35,014 bases of DNA from a bacterium (GCA_030524485.1 JAUNGR010000010.1:1-35014); one strand, 5' to 3'; positions 25,557 through 33,772 are shown, counted from the first letter of the stretch. Notes: generated by a model not told the origin, from the sequence alone. A program made the numbers and translations.

Positions 25557-27098
25557 CTAGCTTTGTTCCAACAACTTCTCCACCATGCTATCCAGCGAGA
25601 CGTTCTGGGAACAGACTGCATCCCATCCACAGTCCAAGGCGGCCTGCTGTGTCTTTTTTCCAATGCAGATGGCTCTTCCCTTCTCCACATTTCCCATCGT
25701 TTCGATGACCCTCGTAAAGCTTCGCACCGCTGCCGCACTGGCAAACAGAGCAAAGTCCTCCTTTTGCGGTCTCACTTCCTCCAAGCCGCACCACTTTGGC
25801 GGCAGCTCCCTGATGCGATAAAGGGGCAGCTCCTGCACCGCGATGCCCGAAACTCTCAAGGTCTGTGCACAGTCGCTCTCCACCCCCTCGGGAAGGCACA
25901 ACAGCACTTTCTCCTTGGCATCCATCTGCTCCAACATCGCTTTTGCCAACTCACTCCCGTAGGCTGCCTTCGGCTCACAATCCGCCAAAATTCCTCTTTC
26001 TCGCAAAGCCTTTGAAGTCGCTGCTCCCACGGAAGCGATTTTGATGCCTGCCAATCTGCGGCTGTCTTTGCCCGCATCCAAAAAGGCCTCAAAAAAGCTC
26101 TCCACTCCGGCAGCACTGGTGAAGGCCAGCCATGCATACTGCTGCAAAGCCAACTCCTCCATGACTCTACGACTCTCTTCTCCTGCCGGAATGGCTTCCA
26201 TTTTTCCGCAAGGAACCTGCAACACCTCGGCTCCCAAACCTTCTAATTTCTTTGCCAGAGCGGATTCCTTGCCTCTCGGTCTCACCAACCACACCCGCCT
26301 TCCCCAGAGAGGTCTCTTGGAAGCCCAAGAGAGCACGGAGGCCAGCTCACAGACCCGCCCCACCACAATCAAAGCGGGCGTTCCGATTCCTTCCTCCTTT
26401 GCCTTCTCAGGAAGCTCTGCCAAAGGAGCCGTCACCACTCTCTGGTTCCAGCGACTTCCCCTCTCAATCACAGCAGCGGCTCTTGTCGCTTCCACTCCAG
26501 CTGCCATCAGCCCCTCTGCAATTTCCTTTAACACCCGCACACCCATAAAAAAGACAAGGGTCACATCGCCCAAAGCGGCTAAGGCCTTATAGTCTACTCC
26601 CTCCTTGCTGCCTCTTTTTCGATGAGCAGATACGATATGCACGGAGGGCGTGTAATCTCTGTGCGTCACCGGAATTCCGGCATAGGCTGGCACCGCCGCC
26701 ACCGAACTCACCCCCGGAACCACCTCAAAAGGCACTCCAGCTGCACACAGAGCCTCCGCCTCCTCGCCTCCTCTTCCAAACAAAAATGGGTCTCCGCCCT
26801 TCAAGCGAACAACCCGCTTTCCCTCCTTCGCCTTCTCAATTAACAGCCGATTGATGTCCTCCTGCTCCATCCGGTGATTTCCCGCATGTTTTCCCGCATC
26901 GATCCACTCGGCTTCCTCCGGCATCCGCATCAGGATGCCACCGCCCACCAACTGGTCATACACCACCGTATCCGCCTGCTTGAGCACCTCAGCTCCTCGC
27001 AGAGTCAAGAGTCCGACCTCCCCGGGACCTGCTCCCACCAGCCACACCCTTCCGCCTTCTCTCTTTTCCTCTGCTCTCTTTGTCTGTCTCTTCGTCAT
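25557..27098 (-). CDS. cobA-hemD: Uroporphyrinogen-III methyltransferase / synthase fusion
   Basis: Protein of 513 residues. The N-terminal half (about 15-260) is SUMT, which methylates uroporphyrinogen III twice with SAM to precorrin-2: GAGPGEVGLLTLRG, VRLKGGDPFLFGRGGEEAE, VVPGVSSVAAVPAYAGIPVT and FFMGV. The C-terminal half (about 265-513) is uroporphyrinogen-III synthase: GRRVWLVRPRG, AFTSAAGVESFF, KIASVGAATSKAL and LFASAAAVRSF. The fusion is usual in Clostridia. ATG 27098 has AGGAAGG upstream; a GTG at 27128 just after the hemC stop has none. It follows hemC by 34 bases. It takes hydroxymethylbilane from HemC to precorrin-2 in one protein, the branch to sirohaem or cobalamin. Confidence 0.95.
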   Translation of the reverse strand: MTKRQTKRAEEKREGGRVWLVGAGPGEVGLLTLRGAEVLKQADTVVYDQLVGGGILMRMPEEAEWIDAGKHAGNHRMEQEDINRLLIEKAKEGKRVVRLKGGDPFLFGRGGEEAEALCAAGVPFEVVPGVSSVAAVPAYAGIPVTHRDYTPSVHIVSAHRKRGSKEGVDYKALAALGDVTLVFFMGVRVLKEIAEGLMAAGVEATRAAAVIERGSRWNQRVVTAPLAELPEKAKEEGIGTPALIVVGRVCELASVLSWASKRPLWGRRVWLVRPRGKESALAKKLEGLGAEVLQVPCGKMEAIPAGEESRRVMEELALQQYAWLAFTSAAGVESFFEAFLDAGKDSRRLAGIKIASVGAATSKALRERGILADCEPKAAYGSELAKAMLEQMDAKEKVLLCLPEGVESDCAQTLRVSGIAVQELPLYRIRELPPKWCGLEEVRPQKEDFALFASAAAVRSFTRVIETMGNVEKGRAICIGKKTQQAALDCGWDAVCSQNVSLDSMVEKLLEQS

Positions 27099-27132
27099 GC
27101 CTTTGTTCCTTCCTGCCGCTCCATTCACTTCT

Positions 27133-28062
27133 TTATTCGTTGCATTTCTTGCTCTCTCTCATCCTCTTTGCCAATAACACACCTGCCTGCTCGGCCTCCC
27201 AACGGGAAGCTCTCATCTCTTCCACCCAAAAGCTTGGCTCTTTTGTCTCCTCGTTCTCTTCCGGAACATACAGCCCTCTCAGGTACAACTCCTCGCCTTC
27301 TATCACAGCGTAGGCCGCCACCGGAGAAGTACAGCCACCGCCCAGTTCCCTCACGAAGGCTCTCTCCGCTCTGGCCGCTAACATAGTATTCTCATCGTTT
27401 AAAGCTTCCAAAAGCCCCCTCGGAAAATCCGCCCGTCCCTGCACCGCAAGAATCCCCTGTCCCGCTGCCGGAAGCATTTCCTCCGGCTCCAAATAACGGG
27501 AAATTCGGTCTGCAAACCCACAGCGAAGCAGACCTGCTGCCGCCAAAATCAGGACATCAAACTCTCCCTCATCCAACTTTCTAAGCCGAGTCTGGATGTT
27601 GCCTCTCACACTGCGAATCTGAGCCTTAGGATGTGTTTTCTGTATCTGGAGACTGCGTCTCTGGCTGGAGGTTCCCACACAAAGCCCAAGCTCCTGCTCC
27701 GCCTTTTGTGCCGCCTTCTTAGAAAAGACCAGCACATCCCTCGCATCTCCCCTCTTGGGAAAGGCCAAAAGCGGCAGCTTGGGATTCTCCTCCATCGGCA
27801 CATCTTTGAGGCTGTGGACCGCCAAATCAATGCGACCTTCCATCAGAGCCTCATCCAACTCCCTCACAAATAAGCCTTTGCCGCCGATTTCTGTCAATGG
27901 TTTGGACAAAATCTTATCCCCCATCGTCCGAAACGTGACCAGCTCCAGCTTTCTCTCTGGATAAAGCTGCTGCAGCTGCTCCATCACCAATCTTGTCTGT
28001 GCCACGGCCAACGCCGATTCTCGACTGCCAATTCTCCATATTGTATCTTTTTGACTCTGCAT
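27133..28062 (-). CDS. hemC: Porphobilinogen deaminase (hydroxymethylbilane synthase)
   Basis: Protein of 309 residues that joins four porphobilinogens into hydroxymethylbilane. Visible are IGSRESALAVAQT, DLAVHSLKDVP (the catalytic Asp lies in the DLAVHS stretch), GTSSQRR, VRGNIQTRLRKLD and the cofactor Cys in GGGCTSPVAAYA. The C-terminus is slightly long, ending in KKCNE. ATG 28062 begins MQSQKDTIW; it is 13 bases after the sirC stop and GAGGAAGAG overlaps that stop, so translation is probably coupled. Product goes directly to the cobA-hemD fusion. Confidence 0.95.
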   Translation of the reverse strand: MQSQKDTIWRIGSRESALAVAQTRLVMEQLQQLYPERKLELVTFRTMGDKILSKPLTEIGGKGLFVRELDEALMEGRIDLAVHSLKDVPMEENPKLPLLAFPKRGDARDVLVFSKKAAQKAEQELGLCVGTSSQRRSLQIQKTHPKAQIRSVRGNIQTRLRKLDEGEFDVLILAAAGLLRCGFADRISRYLEPEEMLPAAGQGILAVQGRADFPRGLLEALNDENTMLAARAERAFVRELGGGCTSPVAAYAVIEGEELYLRGLYVPEENEETKEPSFWVEEMRASRWEAEQAGVLLAKRMRESKKCNE

Positions 28063-28075
28063 CGTATTCTCTTCC

Positions 28076-28564
28076 TCATATTTCCTTTTTTTCGGTCTCT
28101 TCCCTGCCAAAATTCGCCTCCTGCTCGAATAGCTCCTGTACCTGTTTGGTGACTTTTTTTGCTAGACGATGCTCTTTGCCTCCGGCCGTGATTCCAGCTA
28201 CCACTTCTCCCCTTCTTGCAATTCCAGGAAAGTAAAAATCACAGTCCTCCTTCTTGTCACAGCGGTTTGCCAAAATCCCCAATTTTCTCGCATCCCGCAC
28301 CACACTCGCATTGACAGCGGCATCGTTTGTGCAGGCAAGCACAAAAAAAGCTCCCTCAAGAACCTCTTTTCGATACCTTTCTTCCAAAAATGTCACACCA
28401 GCCTCCGCCAAAAGAGAACGGCACTCCACAGAACTGTCTGGGGCTATCACCAGCAGCCTTGCCCCAAAGGGAAGCAGGCTTTGGATTCTTCGCCCTGCGA
28501 TTGTCCCTGCACCTACCACCACTATCTTCTTTTCTTCCATCGAAAAAAACAGCGGAAAATACAT
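28076..28564 (-). CDS. Precorrin-2 dehydrogenase (SirC/CysG N-domain type)
   Basis: Protein of 162 residues. It oxidises precorrin-2 to sirohydrochlorin with NAD. The Rossmann segment KIVVVGAGTIAGRRIQSLL, then VIAPDSS, FVLACTNDAAVN and ILANRCDKKEDCDFYFPGI are typical. GITAGGKEHRLAKKVTKQV is the dimer region. It is shorter than Met8p or full CysG, so a chelatase activity is not assured. ATG 28564 is chosen because GGAGG lies nine bases upstream. First gene of the leftward run from the promoter at 28616-28644. The upstream ALA-to-porphobilinogen genes (hemA, hemL, hemB) are not next to it. Confidence 0.9.
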   Translation of the reverse strand: MYFPLFFSMEEKKIVVVGAGTIAGRRIQSLLPFGARLLVIAPDSSVECRSLLAEAGVTFLEERYRKEVLEGAFFVLACTNDAAVNASVVRDARKLGILANRCDKKEDCDFYFPGIARRGEVVAGITAGGKEHRLAKKVTKQVQELFEQEANFGREETEKKEI

Positions 28565-28615
28565 GCCTTGTTTCCTCCCTGCCCTTCCTACTTTTATTCT
28601 CATCCGATGTTTTTT

Positions 28616-28644
28616 AGTTTAGCACAGCCTTTTGGGATTGACAA
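28616..28644 (-). promoter_or_regulatory. Promoter of the sirC-hemC-cobA/hemD run
   Basis: Minus-strand TTGTCA (28644-28639), 17-base spacer, TAAACT (28621-28616) preceded by TGC (extended -10). Its -35 box is 25 bases from that of the divergent molybdenum promoter. Confidence 0.65.
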
Positions 28645-28669
28645 GCTTTGTACCAAATCCTTTTTTGCA

Positions 28670-28698
28670 TTGCTTTTCACATCACTTAGATGTATAAT
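28670..28698 (+). promoter_or_regulatory. Promoter of the MocA/ModE-like gene
   Basis: TTGCTT (28670-28675), 17-base spacer, TATAAT (28693-28698). Predicted RNA start near 28705. A TTGACA at 28638 is not at a usable distance from any -10 on this strand. Confidence 0.6.
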
Positions 28699-28749
28699 CA
28701 GCAATAGAATTGGTGAGCACTCAGACAGCAGCGAAAGGAGGTCTTCGCC

Positions 28750-29682
28750 ATGGAGCATGCCGCACTGCTCCGCCCTGCGGCTGTGATCGCAGCAGCAGGT
28801 TCGGACAATCTCTCTCAAAAATTTGGCTCCATCACCGCCTTACAACGCATGATTCGCACTCTGCAACGGGTGGAGGCTGACCCCATTGTGGTCGTCACAG
28901 GTTATCAGGCCGATGTGATTCAAAAACAGGTTGCTCCCCTCCATGCCATCTGTATCTACAACAAAGATTGGGAACAAAGCGACCTGTTCGCTTCCGCTAA
29001 ATTGGGACTGGACTATGTGAAGGACTTATGCGATGTGGTCTTTTTTACCCCCGCAGCCATCCCCCTATTTTCCACGGACACCGCAGCCGCTCTGCTCAGT
29101 GAGGCTTCTGCCCCAGCCTCCCTCCCCATAACCAAGGGAAGAAGAGGCCACCCTCTGCTCCTACAATCGTCTTTGATTCCAGCTCTTCTCGCTTACGAAG
29201 GGGAGGGCGGTATTCCCGCTGCACTCCGTGCTCTGGGCATCGCCCGCCATGAGGTGCTTGTGGAGGATGAGGGAGTCCTATTCAACACCAAATACCAGAC
29301 CGAGGATTCTGCGTGGGAAGAACTGGTGGTACGGCAGAATGCACAGCCACCTCATATGGAGCTACAAATTACCCTGTCTCAAGAACTCCCCTTCTTTGAC
29401 GCAGAGGCAGCCGCCATTTTGCGTCTGATTTCCCGCACCCAGTCGGTGCGAGAGGCCTGTAGGCAGATGAATCTGTCCTACAGCAAGGGCTGGAAATTGC
29501 TCAATGCCATGGAAGCACAGCTACACTTTGCCGTTGTCGTTCGCAATCCAGGGGGAAATGGAGGCGGCTGCACCTACCTGACCCCAAAAGGTCGTGATTT
29601 TTTGGAAAAGTATGAGAGACTGCAGAGGGAAACCTTAGCCTTCTCCAAGGAGGCTTATCGCCGCATCTTTGCCTCCTCTTAG
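28750..29682 (+). CDS. MocA-like nucleotidyltransferase fused to ModE-type HTH
   Basis: Protein of 310 residues. Residues 1 to about 195 resemble MocA, which loads CTP onto molybdopterin (VVVTGYQADVI, FFTPAAIPLF, ITKGRRGHPLLL). Residues about 205-300 are a LysR/ModE winged helix (ILRLISRTQSVREACRQMNLSYSKGWKLLNAME), normally molybdate-responsive. The enzyme half is abnormal: AVIAAAG is followed by SDNLSQKFG instead of an SSRMG-x-x-K loop, and the metal-binding Asp of the TP-x-D-x-P motif is replaced by Ala (TPAAIP). Catalysis is doubtful and a sensor-regulator role likely. Start follows AAAGGAGG by eight bases. A T run after the stop (29688-29694) with a weak GCCT/AGGC stem may terminate part of the transcripts. 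Confidence 0.85.
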   Translation: MEHAALLRPAAVIAAAGSDNLSQKFGSITALQRMIRTLQRVEADPIVVVTGYQADVIQKQVAPLHAICIYNKDWEQSDLFASAKLGLDYVKDLCDVVFFTPAAIPLFSTDTAAALLSEASAPASLPITKGRRGHPLLLQSSLIPALLAYEGEGGIPAALRALGIARHEVLVEDEGVLFNTKYQTEDSAWEELVVRQNAQPPHMELQITLSQELPFFDAEAAAILRLISRTQSVREACRQMNLSYSKGWKLLNAMEAQLHFAVVVRNPGGNGGGCTYLTPKGRDFLEKYERLQRETLAFSKEAYRRIFASS

Positions 29683-29705
29683 CAGGCTTTTTTTCTTTTT
29701 GCACA

Positions 29706-29731
29706 GCGAGTTGTTTTAAAAAATAACTCGC
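29706..29731. promoter_or_regulatory. 26-bp palindrome, candidate ModE-type operator
   Basis: GCGAGTTGTTTT is mirrored by AAAATAACTCGC around an A-rich centre, with one G-T mismatch in 12 pairs. No T tract follows, so it is not a terminator. A plausible promoter overlaps it (TTGTTT at 29711, 16 bases, TATGAC at 29733), which would let the upstream ModE-like protein control the downstream molybdenum genes. Operator role is inference. Confidence 0.45.
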
Positions 29732-29743
29732 CTATGACAAAAC

Positions 29744-29774
29744 GGTGAAGATTCGTCTTGTGGCAAGCTTCACC
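29744..29774 (+). promoter_or_regulatory. Leader hairpin before the MoeA-like gene
   Basis: GGTGAAG (29744-29750) pairs with CTTCACC (29768-29774), enclosing CTTG-TGG-CAAG. A competing stem ACAAAACG / CGTCTTGT (29736-29743 with 29753-29760, one mismatch) excludes it. It lies just before the ribosome site AAAGGAA. It does not match the larger Moco RNA motif that I know. Role unknown. Confidence 0.35.
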
Positions 29775-29796
29775 CTCTAAGAAAGGAATTGTATTT

Positions 29797-30816
29797 ATGA
29801 AACTTATGAAAACAGAGGATGCCGTAGGACAGGTGCTCTGCCACGACATCACACAAATTATCAAGGACAAAAGCAAGGGACCTGTGTTCCGCAAGGGTCA
29901 TGTTATCACCGAGGAGGACATTCCCGTGCTTCTTCGTGTGGGAAAGGAGCACATCTACATCTGGGAGAAGGACGAAACTCGTCTGCACGAGAATGAAGCC
30001 GCCGAGATTCTTCGCCAGCTCTGCCAAAACGCTCACATGTCCGCAACAGCTCCCAGCGAGGGAAAGATTGAGCTGAAGGCGGAGGAAGACGGTCTCTTTT
30101 TGGTGGACCAAGAACGCCTCTTTGCCCTCAATTCTCTGGGAGAGATGATGATTGCCACCCGCCACGGCGGTTTTGCTGTCAAAAAGGGGGACACACTGGC
30201 TGGAATGCGCATCATTCCCCTTGTGATTGAAAAGGAAAAAATGGAGGCTGCCAAACAGCTGGCAGGCGATAAGCCTCTGTTACAGCTTCTGCCCTTCCAC
30301 TCCCTTAAGGTCGGTGTTGTGACCACCGGCAGCGAGGTTTTTCACCACCGCATCCAAGACACCTTCACCCCTGTGATCGAGGAAAAGCTGCGGGCTTTTG
30401 GGGCAACGGTGACCATGCATGTCATTTTGGATGACAAGCATGAGGATATCACGAGGAACATACAGACCATGCTGGCAGAGGGAGTCGATATGGTACTTTG
30501 CACTGGTGGCATGAGTGTGGACCCAGACGATCGAACCCCCCTCGCCATCAAAAATACCGGTGCTCGCATCGTAAGCTATGGTGCCCCTGTGCTCCCCGGT
30601 GCCATGTTTCTCCTTGCCTATAGCGAGGATGGGAGACCAATTGCCGGTCTCCCCGGCTGTGTCATGTACGCCAAAAAGACCATTTTTGATCTGGCACTTC
30701 CTTACCTTGCCGCAAAGCAGCCCATCACAGCCGCCCAACTTGCCGCTTATGGCAACGGAGGACTTTGCTTAAACTGTCCAGTCTGTACCTTCCCGAACTG
30801 CGGCTTTGGAAAATGA
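29797..30816 (+). CDS. Molybdopterin-binding MoeA-like protein with Cys-rich tail
   Basis: Protein of 339 residues. The MoCF-binding domain (about 165-310) shows KVGVVTTGSEVF, DMVLCTGGMSVDPDD and IAGLPGCVMYA, as in MoeA/MogA/CinA proteins that bind or insert molybdate into molybdopterin. The N-terminal part (MKLMKTEDAVGQVLCHDIT, FRKGHVI, LLRVGKEHIYI) is MoeA-like, but the protein lacks the full four-domain MoeA length (about 400). The C-terminus is CLNCPVCTFPNCGFGK: four Cys that could hold a metal or iron-sulfur cluster. ATG 29797 is preferred, with AAAGGAA eight bases upstream. It is 31 bases before moaA. A role in cofactor maturation for molybdenum hydroxylases is inferred. Confidence 0.88.
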   Translation: MKLMKTEDAVGQVLCHDITQIIKDKSKGPVFRKGHVITEEDIPVLLRVGKEHIYIWEKDETRLHENEAAEILRQLCQNAHMSATAPSEGKIELKAEEDGLFLVDQERLFALNSLGEMMIATRHGGFAVKKGDTLAGMRIIPLVIEKEKMEAAKQLAGDKPLLQLLPFHSLKVGVVTTGSEVFHHRIQDTFTPVIEEKLRAFGATVTMHVILDDKHEDITRNIQTMLAEGVDMVLCTGGMSVDPDDRTPLAIKNTGARIVSYGAPVLPGAMFLLAYSEDGRPIAGLPGCVMYAKKTIFDLALPYLAAKQPITAAQLAAYGNGGLCLNCPVCTFPNCGFGK

Positions 30817-30847
30817 CAAAGAAAAGAAACAAAGGAGACGCTAAGCT

Positions 30848-31810
30848 ATGATAGACCAATTTGGCCGCAACATCGATTACTTAAGAATCTCTCTCACAGA
30901 CCGCTGCAACCTACGCTGCTCCTACTGTATGCCGAACGGAGTCTGTCCGGTGAGTCACGCAGAGATTTTAAGTTATGAGGAGATTTTATGCATCTGCAAG
31001 GAAGCCATCGCCCTCGGAATCACCCACTTTAAGGTGACAGGCGGGGAACCCTTGGTCCGAAAGGGCATTCTTGCCTTTTTGCAACAGCTCAAGTCGCTTT
31101 CCGGCTGTGAGACGGTGACGCTCACCAGCAACGGCACTCTGCTCAATCCTTTTTTAAAAGAGTTAAGGGAAATTGGCATCGACGGCATCAACATCAGCTT
31201 GGATGCGGCAAATGCGGTGGTTTTTGCTCGCATCACCGGCAGTTCTCTGTATGAGCAGGTGTTTTCTGCCCTTTGCAACAGCGTCGCCTGCGGCATCAAA
31301 ACCAAGATAAATTGTGTGCTGCTTGCAGAAAACCAAGACCAAATTCTTCCGCTGGCAAGCTTTGCCCAGCAATTTCCGGTGGACGTGCGCTTTATTGAGT
31401 TGATGCCCATCGGGGAAGGAGCGACTCTGTCCGCCCCTTCCCCAAAGAGTGCCAGAGAACAACTGCTCTCGGTGTGGCCAGACCTGCATCCAGTGGATGA
31501 ACGGAGAGGTTTTGGACCGGCACGTTACGAACAGTCCGCCGCTCTTTTGGGGCGTATTGGCTGGATCGATGCCCTAAGCCACAGCTTTTGTGCCTCCTGC
31601 AATCGAATTCGCCTGACCAGCACGGGGCTTTTAAAACCCTGTCTCTGCTACGGGGAAGGCAGGGATCTGCGCCGCCTTTTGCGGTCAGACAATCAGGAGT
31701 CCCTTCGGGAGGCAATGGCAGAGGCCATTTTCGCCAAACCTGCCGCCCACTGTTTTCAAGAACAAAATGCCATCACCGAACACCGAAAGATGGCAGAAAT
31801 CGGAGGTTAA
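30848..31810 (+). CDS. moaA: GTP 3',8-cyclase (molybdenum cofactor step 1)
   Basis: Protein of 320 residues, radical SAM. The N-terminal cluster is CNLRCSYC (Cys20, 24, 27) and the SAM-binding region includes KVTGGEPLVRKG and LTSNGTLL. The C-terminal second cluster is CASCNRIRL with the third Cys in LLKPCL. The protein ends in Gly-Gly, needed for catalysis in known MoaA. ATG at 30848 after AAAGGAG by about nine bases. Seven bases separate it from the next gene. Its usual partner MoaC is not in the window. Confidence 0.97.
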   Translation: MIDQFGRNIDYLRISLTDRCNLRCSYCMPNGVCPVSHAEILSYEEILCICKEAIALGITHFKVTGGEPLVRKGILAFLQQLKSLSGCETVTLTSNGTLLNPFLKELREIGIDGINISLDAANAVVFARITGSSLYEQVFSALCNSVACGIKTKINCVLLAENQDQILPLASFAQQFPVDVRFIELMPIGEGATLSAPSPKSAREQLLSVWPDLHPVDERRGFGPARYEQSAALLGRIGWIDALSHSFCASCNRIRLTSTGLLKPCLCYGEGRDLRRLLRSDNQESLREAMAEAIFAKPAAHCFQEQNAITEHRKMAEIGG

Positions 31811-31817
31811 TACCATT

Positions 31818-32804
31818 ATGGGAACCATACATGCTATCTGCATCTCAGACATTCGGGGCATACAAAAGTCCGAAGTCTCTTCCATCGAACTGCGCCCCAA
31901 TCACGGTCTGGTGGGCGATGCCCACGCCGGAAACTGGCACCGTCAGGTCAGCCTGCTCTCTTATGAGAAAATCCAAGCGTTCCGTGAAAAGGGAGCTGAC
32001 GTTGCCTTTGGAGCTTTTGGGGAAAATCTGGTCGTGGAGGGCTTTGATTTCGCCTCCCTTCCCATCGGCAGTCTCTTTCGCTGCGGCAAGGTTCTTCTGG
32101 AATTAAGCCAGATTGGAAAGGAATGTCACAGCCACTGTGCCATCTATCAGGTAATGGGGGACTGTATCATGCCAAGAGAGGGCGTGTTTGCTCGGGTTTT
32201 GGAGGGCGGAACGCTGCGGGTGGGGGACGAACTGCTCTTGGAAGAACGCCAAACACCCCTTCCTTTTCAGGCTGCTGTCATCACCCTCTCCGACAAGGGG
32301 GCAGCGGGGGAGAGAAAGGATGAGAGCGGACCTTTGATTGCCTCCCGCCTTCGTGCGGAGGGCTATGAGGTGGTGGAGGAGTTGCTTCTGCCGGATAATG
32401 CCGCCCTCCTAAAGAAACATTTGATTCGTCTTGCCGACCAAAGGCAGTTGGATTTGATTTTGACCACAGGCGGAACTGGATTTGCCCCCACCGATGTCAC
32501 ACCGGAGGCCACCTTGGCCGTTGCAGACCGCCTTGCCCCCGGCATCAGCGAGGCCATCCGTGCCGCCTCCTTAGCCATAACCCCCCGTGCCATGCTCTCC
32601 CGAGGCGTTTCCGTCATCCGCAAAAAAAGCTTGATTGTCAATCTCGCCGGAAGCCCGAAGGCCGTTTCTGAGAGTATGGATGTCTTTCTTTCGGTTCTTC
32701 CCCATGCACTAGAACTTTTGCGGGGACAAAAAGCGGACTGTGCAAGAAAAGACTTGACTGCCTCCACAACTCATTCAAATTTTTTAAAGAAAGGATACCT
32801 TTAA
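31818..32804 (+). CDS. MOSC domain fused to MogA/MoaB-type domain
   Basis: Protein of 328 residues. Residues about 1-150 are a MOSC domain (NHGLVGDAHAGNWHRQVSLL, GAFGENLVVEG, and the conserved Cys in IGKECHSHCAIY), a fold that carries sulfur to the molybdenum centre. Residues about 158-310 are MogA/MoaB-like (AVITLSDKGAAGERKDESG, LTTGGTGFAPTDVTPEAT, NLAGSPKAV), which adenylates molybdopterin. The combination is usual in Clostridia with molybdenum hydroxylases. ATG 31818 is used because GGAGG lies eleven bases upstream, within the end of moaA; a longer frame from 31767 overlaps moaA. It stops two bases before modA. Confidence 0.93.
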   Translation: MGTIHAICISDIRGIQKSEVSSIELRPNHGLVGDAHAGNWHRQVSLLSYEKIQAFREKGADVAFGAFGENLVVEGFDFASLPIGSLFRCGKVLLELSQIGKECHSHCAIYQVMGDCIMPREGVFARVLEGGTLRVGDELLLEERQTPLPFQAAVITLSDKGAAGERKDESGPLIASRLRAEGYEVVEELLLPDNAALLKKHLIRLADQRQLDLILTTGGTGFAPTDVTPEATLAVADRLAPGISEAIRAASLAITPRAMLSRGVSVIRKKSLIVNLAGSPKAVSESMDVFLSVLPHALELLRGQKADCARKDLTASTTHSNFLKKGYL

Positions 32805-32806
32805 TT

Positions 32807-33757
32807 ATGAAACGATTTCACAAACAAAACCGCCACTTTACCCGCAGACTTTCCTCTCTGCTCGCCCTCTCCATCGCTGCCCTTAGCATCTTAAGTGGCT
32901 GTGGCTCCACACAGAGCAATGTGAGCGAAAGCAGCACCGTCGCTTCCTCCGCCGAAAGCAGTGAAGCTACTACAAGCAGCGAAAAGACAGAAAGCCAAAC
33001 CGCAAGTTCCACGGTCTCCGACGAAGAAGAACTCACTCTCACAGTCTTTGCCGCTGCTTCCATGACAGAAACTCTCACCGAAATCGCCCAGTTGTATGAG
33101 GCAGAGCATTCTAATGTCAGCATCGAGTTTAATTTTGATTCCTCTGGTACCCTCAAAACACAAATCGAGGAAGGAGCCGTGTGCGACGTTTTCCTCTCTG
33201 CCGCTCAAAAACAGATGGACCAGATTGATATCAGTGCTTCCCCTGAAGTCAATACCGCCGGACTGGACTTTGTGGAACCAGACACCCGCTTTGATTTGGT
33301 GGAAAACAAAGTCGCCTTGGCAGTTCCAGAAGGCAATCCGGCGAATATCCTCTCCTTCTCAGACATCGGAAGCGACAAATGTCATCTGATTGCCCTCGGA
33401 AATGAGGATGTTCCGGTGGGTGCTTATTCCATTGAGATTTTAGAGTATCTTGGCATTTTGGATGAGCTGACTGCCTCCAACAAAATCACCTATGGCTCCA
33501 ATGTGAAGGAAGTGACCACACAGGTCAGTGAGGGGGCTGTGGACTGCGGCATCATCTACGCAACCGATGCTTACAGTGCAGGTCTCACGGTGGTAGACAC
33601 CGCAACCGCTGATATGTGCAAACAGGTTATCTATCCAGCAGCCGTGCTGAACACCTCCGAGCACAAAGAAGAAGCAAAACGTTTCTTGGACTTTTTAAAG
33701 GACAACGAGGAAGCGAAGGCAATTTTTGAATCTGTGGGCTTTTCGATGGCAGAATAA
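32807..33757 (+). CDS. modA: Molybdate ABC transporter substrate-binding lipoprotein
   Basis: Protein of 316 residues. A lipoprotein signal ends in LSGC with Cys32, followed by a Ser/Thr/Glu-rich tether (about 33-75). The binding domain is ModA-like: LTVFAAASMTETLTEIAQLY, FNFDSSGTLKTQIEEGAVCDVFLSA (in two stretches, oxyanion-binding Ser residues) and GIIYATDAYSAG. It would bind molybdate or tungstate outside the membrane and hand it to ModB. ATG 32807, two bases after the previous stop; the site AAAGGA is eleven bases away. Context with Moco genes supports molybdate. Confidence 0.95.
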   Translation: MKRFHKQNRHFTRRLSSLLALSIAALSILSGCGSTQSNVSESSTVASSAESSEATTSSEKTESQTASSTVSDEEELTLTVFAAASMTETLTEIAQLYEAEHSNVSIEFNFDSSGTLKTQIEEGAVCDVFLSAAQKQMDQIDISASPEVNTAGLDFVEPDTRFDLVENKVALAVPEGNPANILSFSDIGSDKCHLIALGNEDVPVGAYSIEILEYLGILDELTASNKITYGSNVKEVTTQVSEGAVDCGIIYATDAYSAGLTVVDTATADMCKQVIYPAAVLNTSEHKEEAKRFLDFLKDNEEAKAIFESVGFSMAE

Positions 33758-33772
33758 AAAAGGAGGACACAC

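Noticed and set aside
28638-28643. TTGACA as -35 of the MocA/ModE-like gene
   Set aside because: The only good -10 on this strand (28693) is 49 bases away; TTGCTT at 28670 has the right spacing. The reverse complement region serves the leftward promoter.
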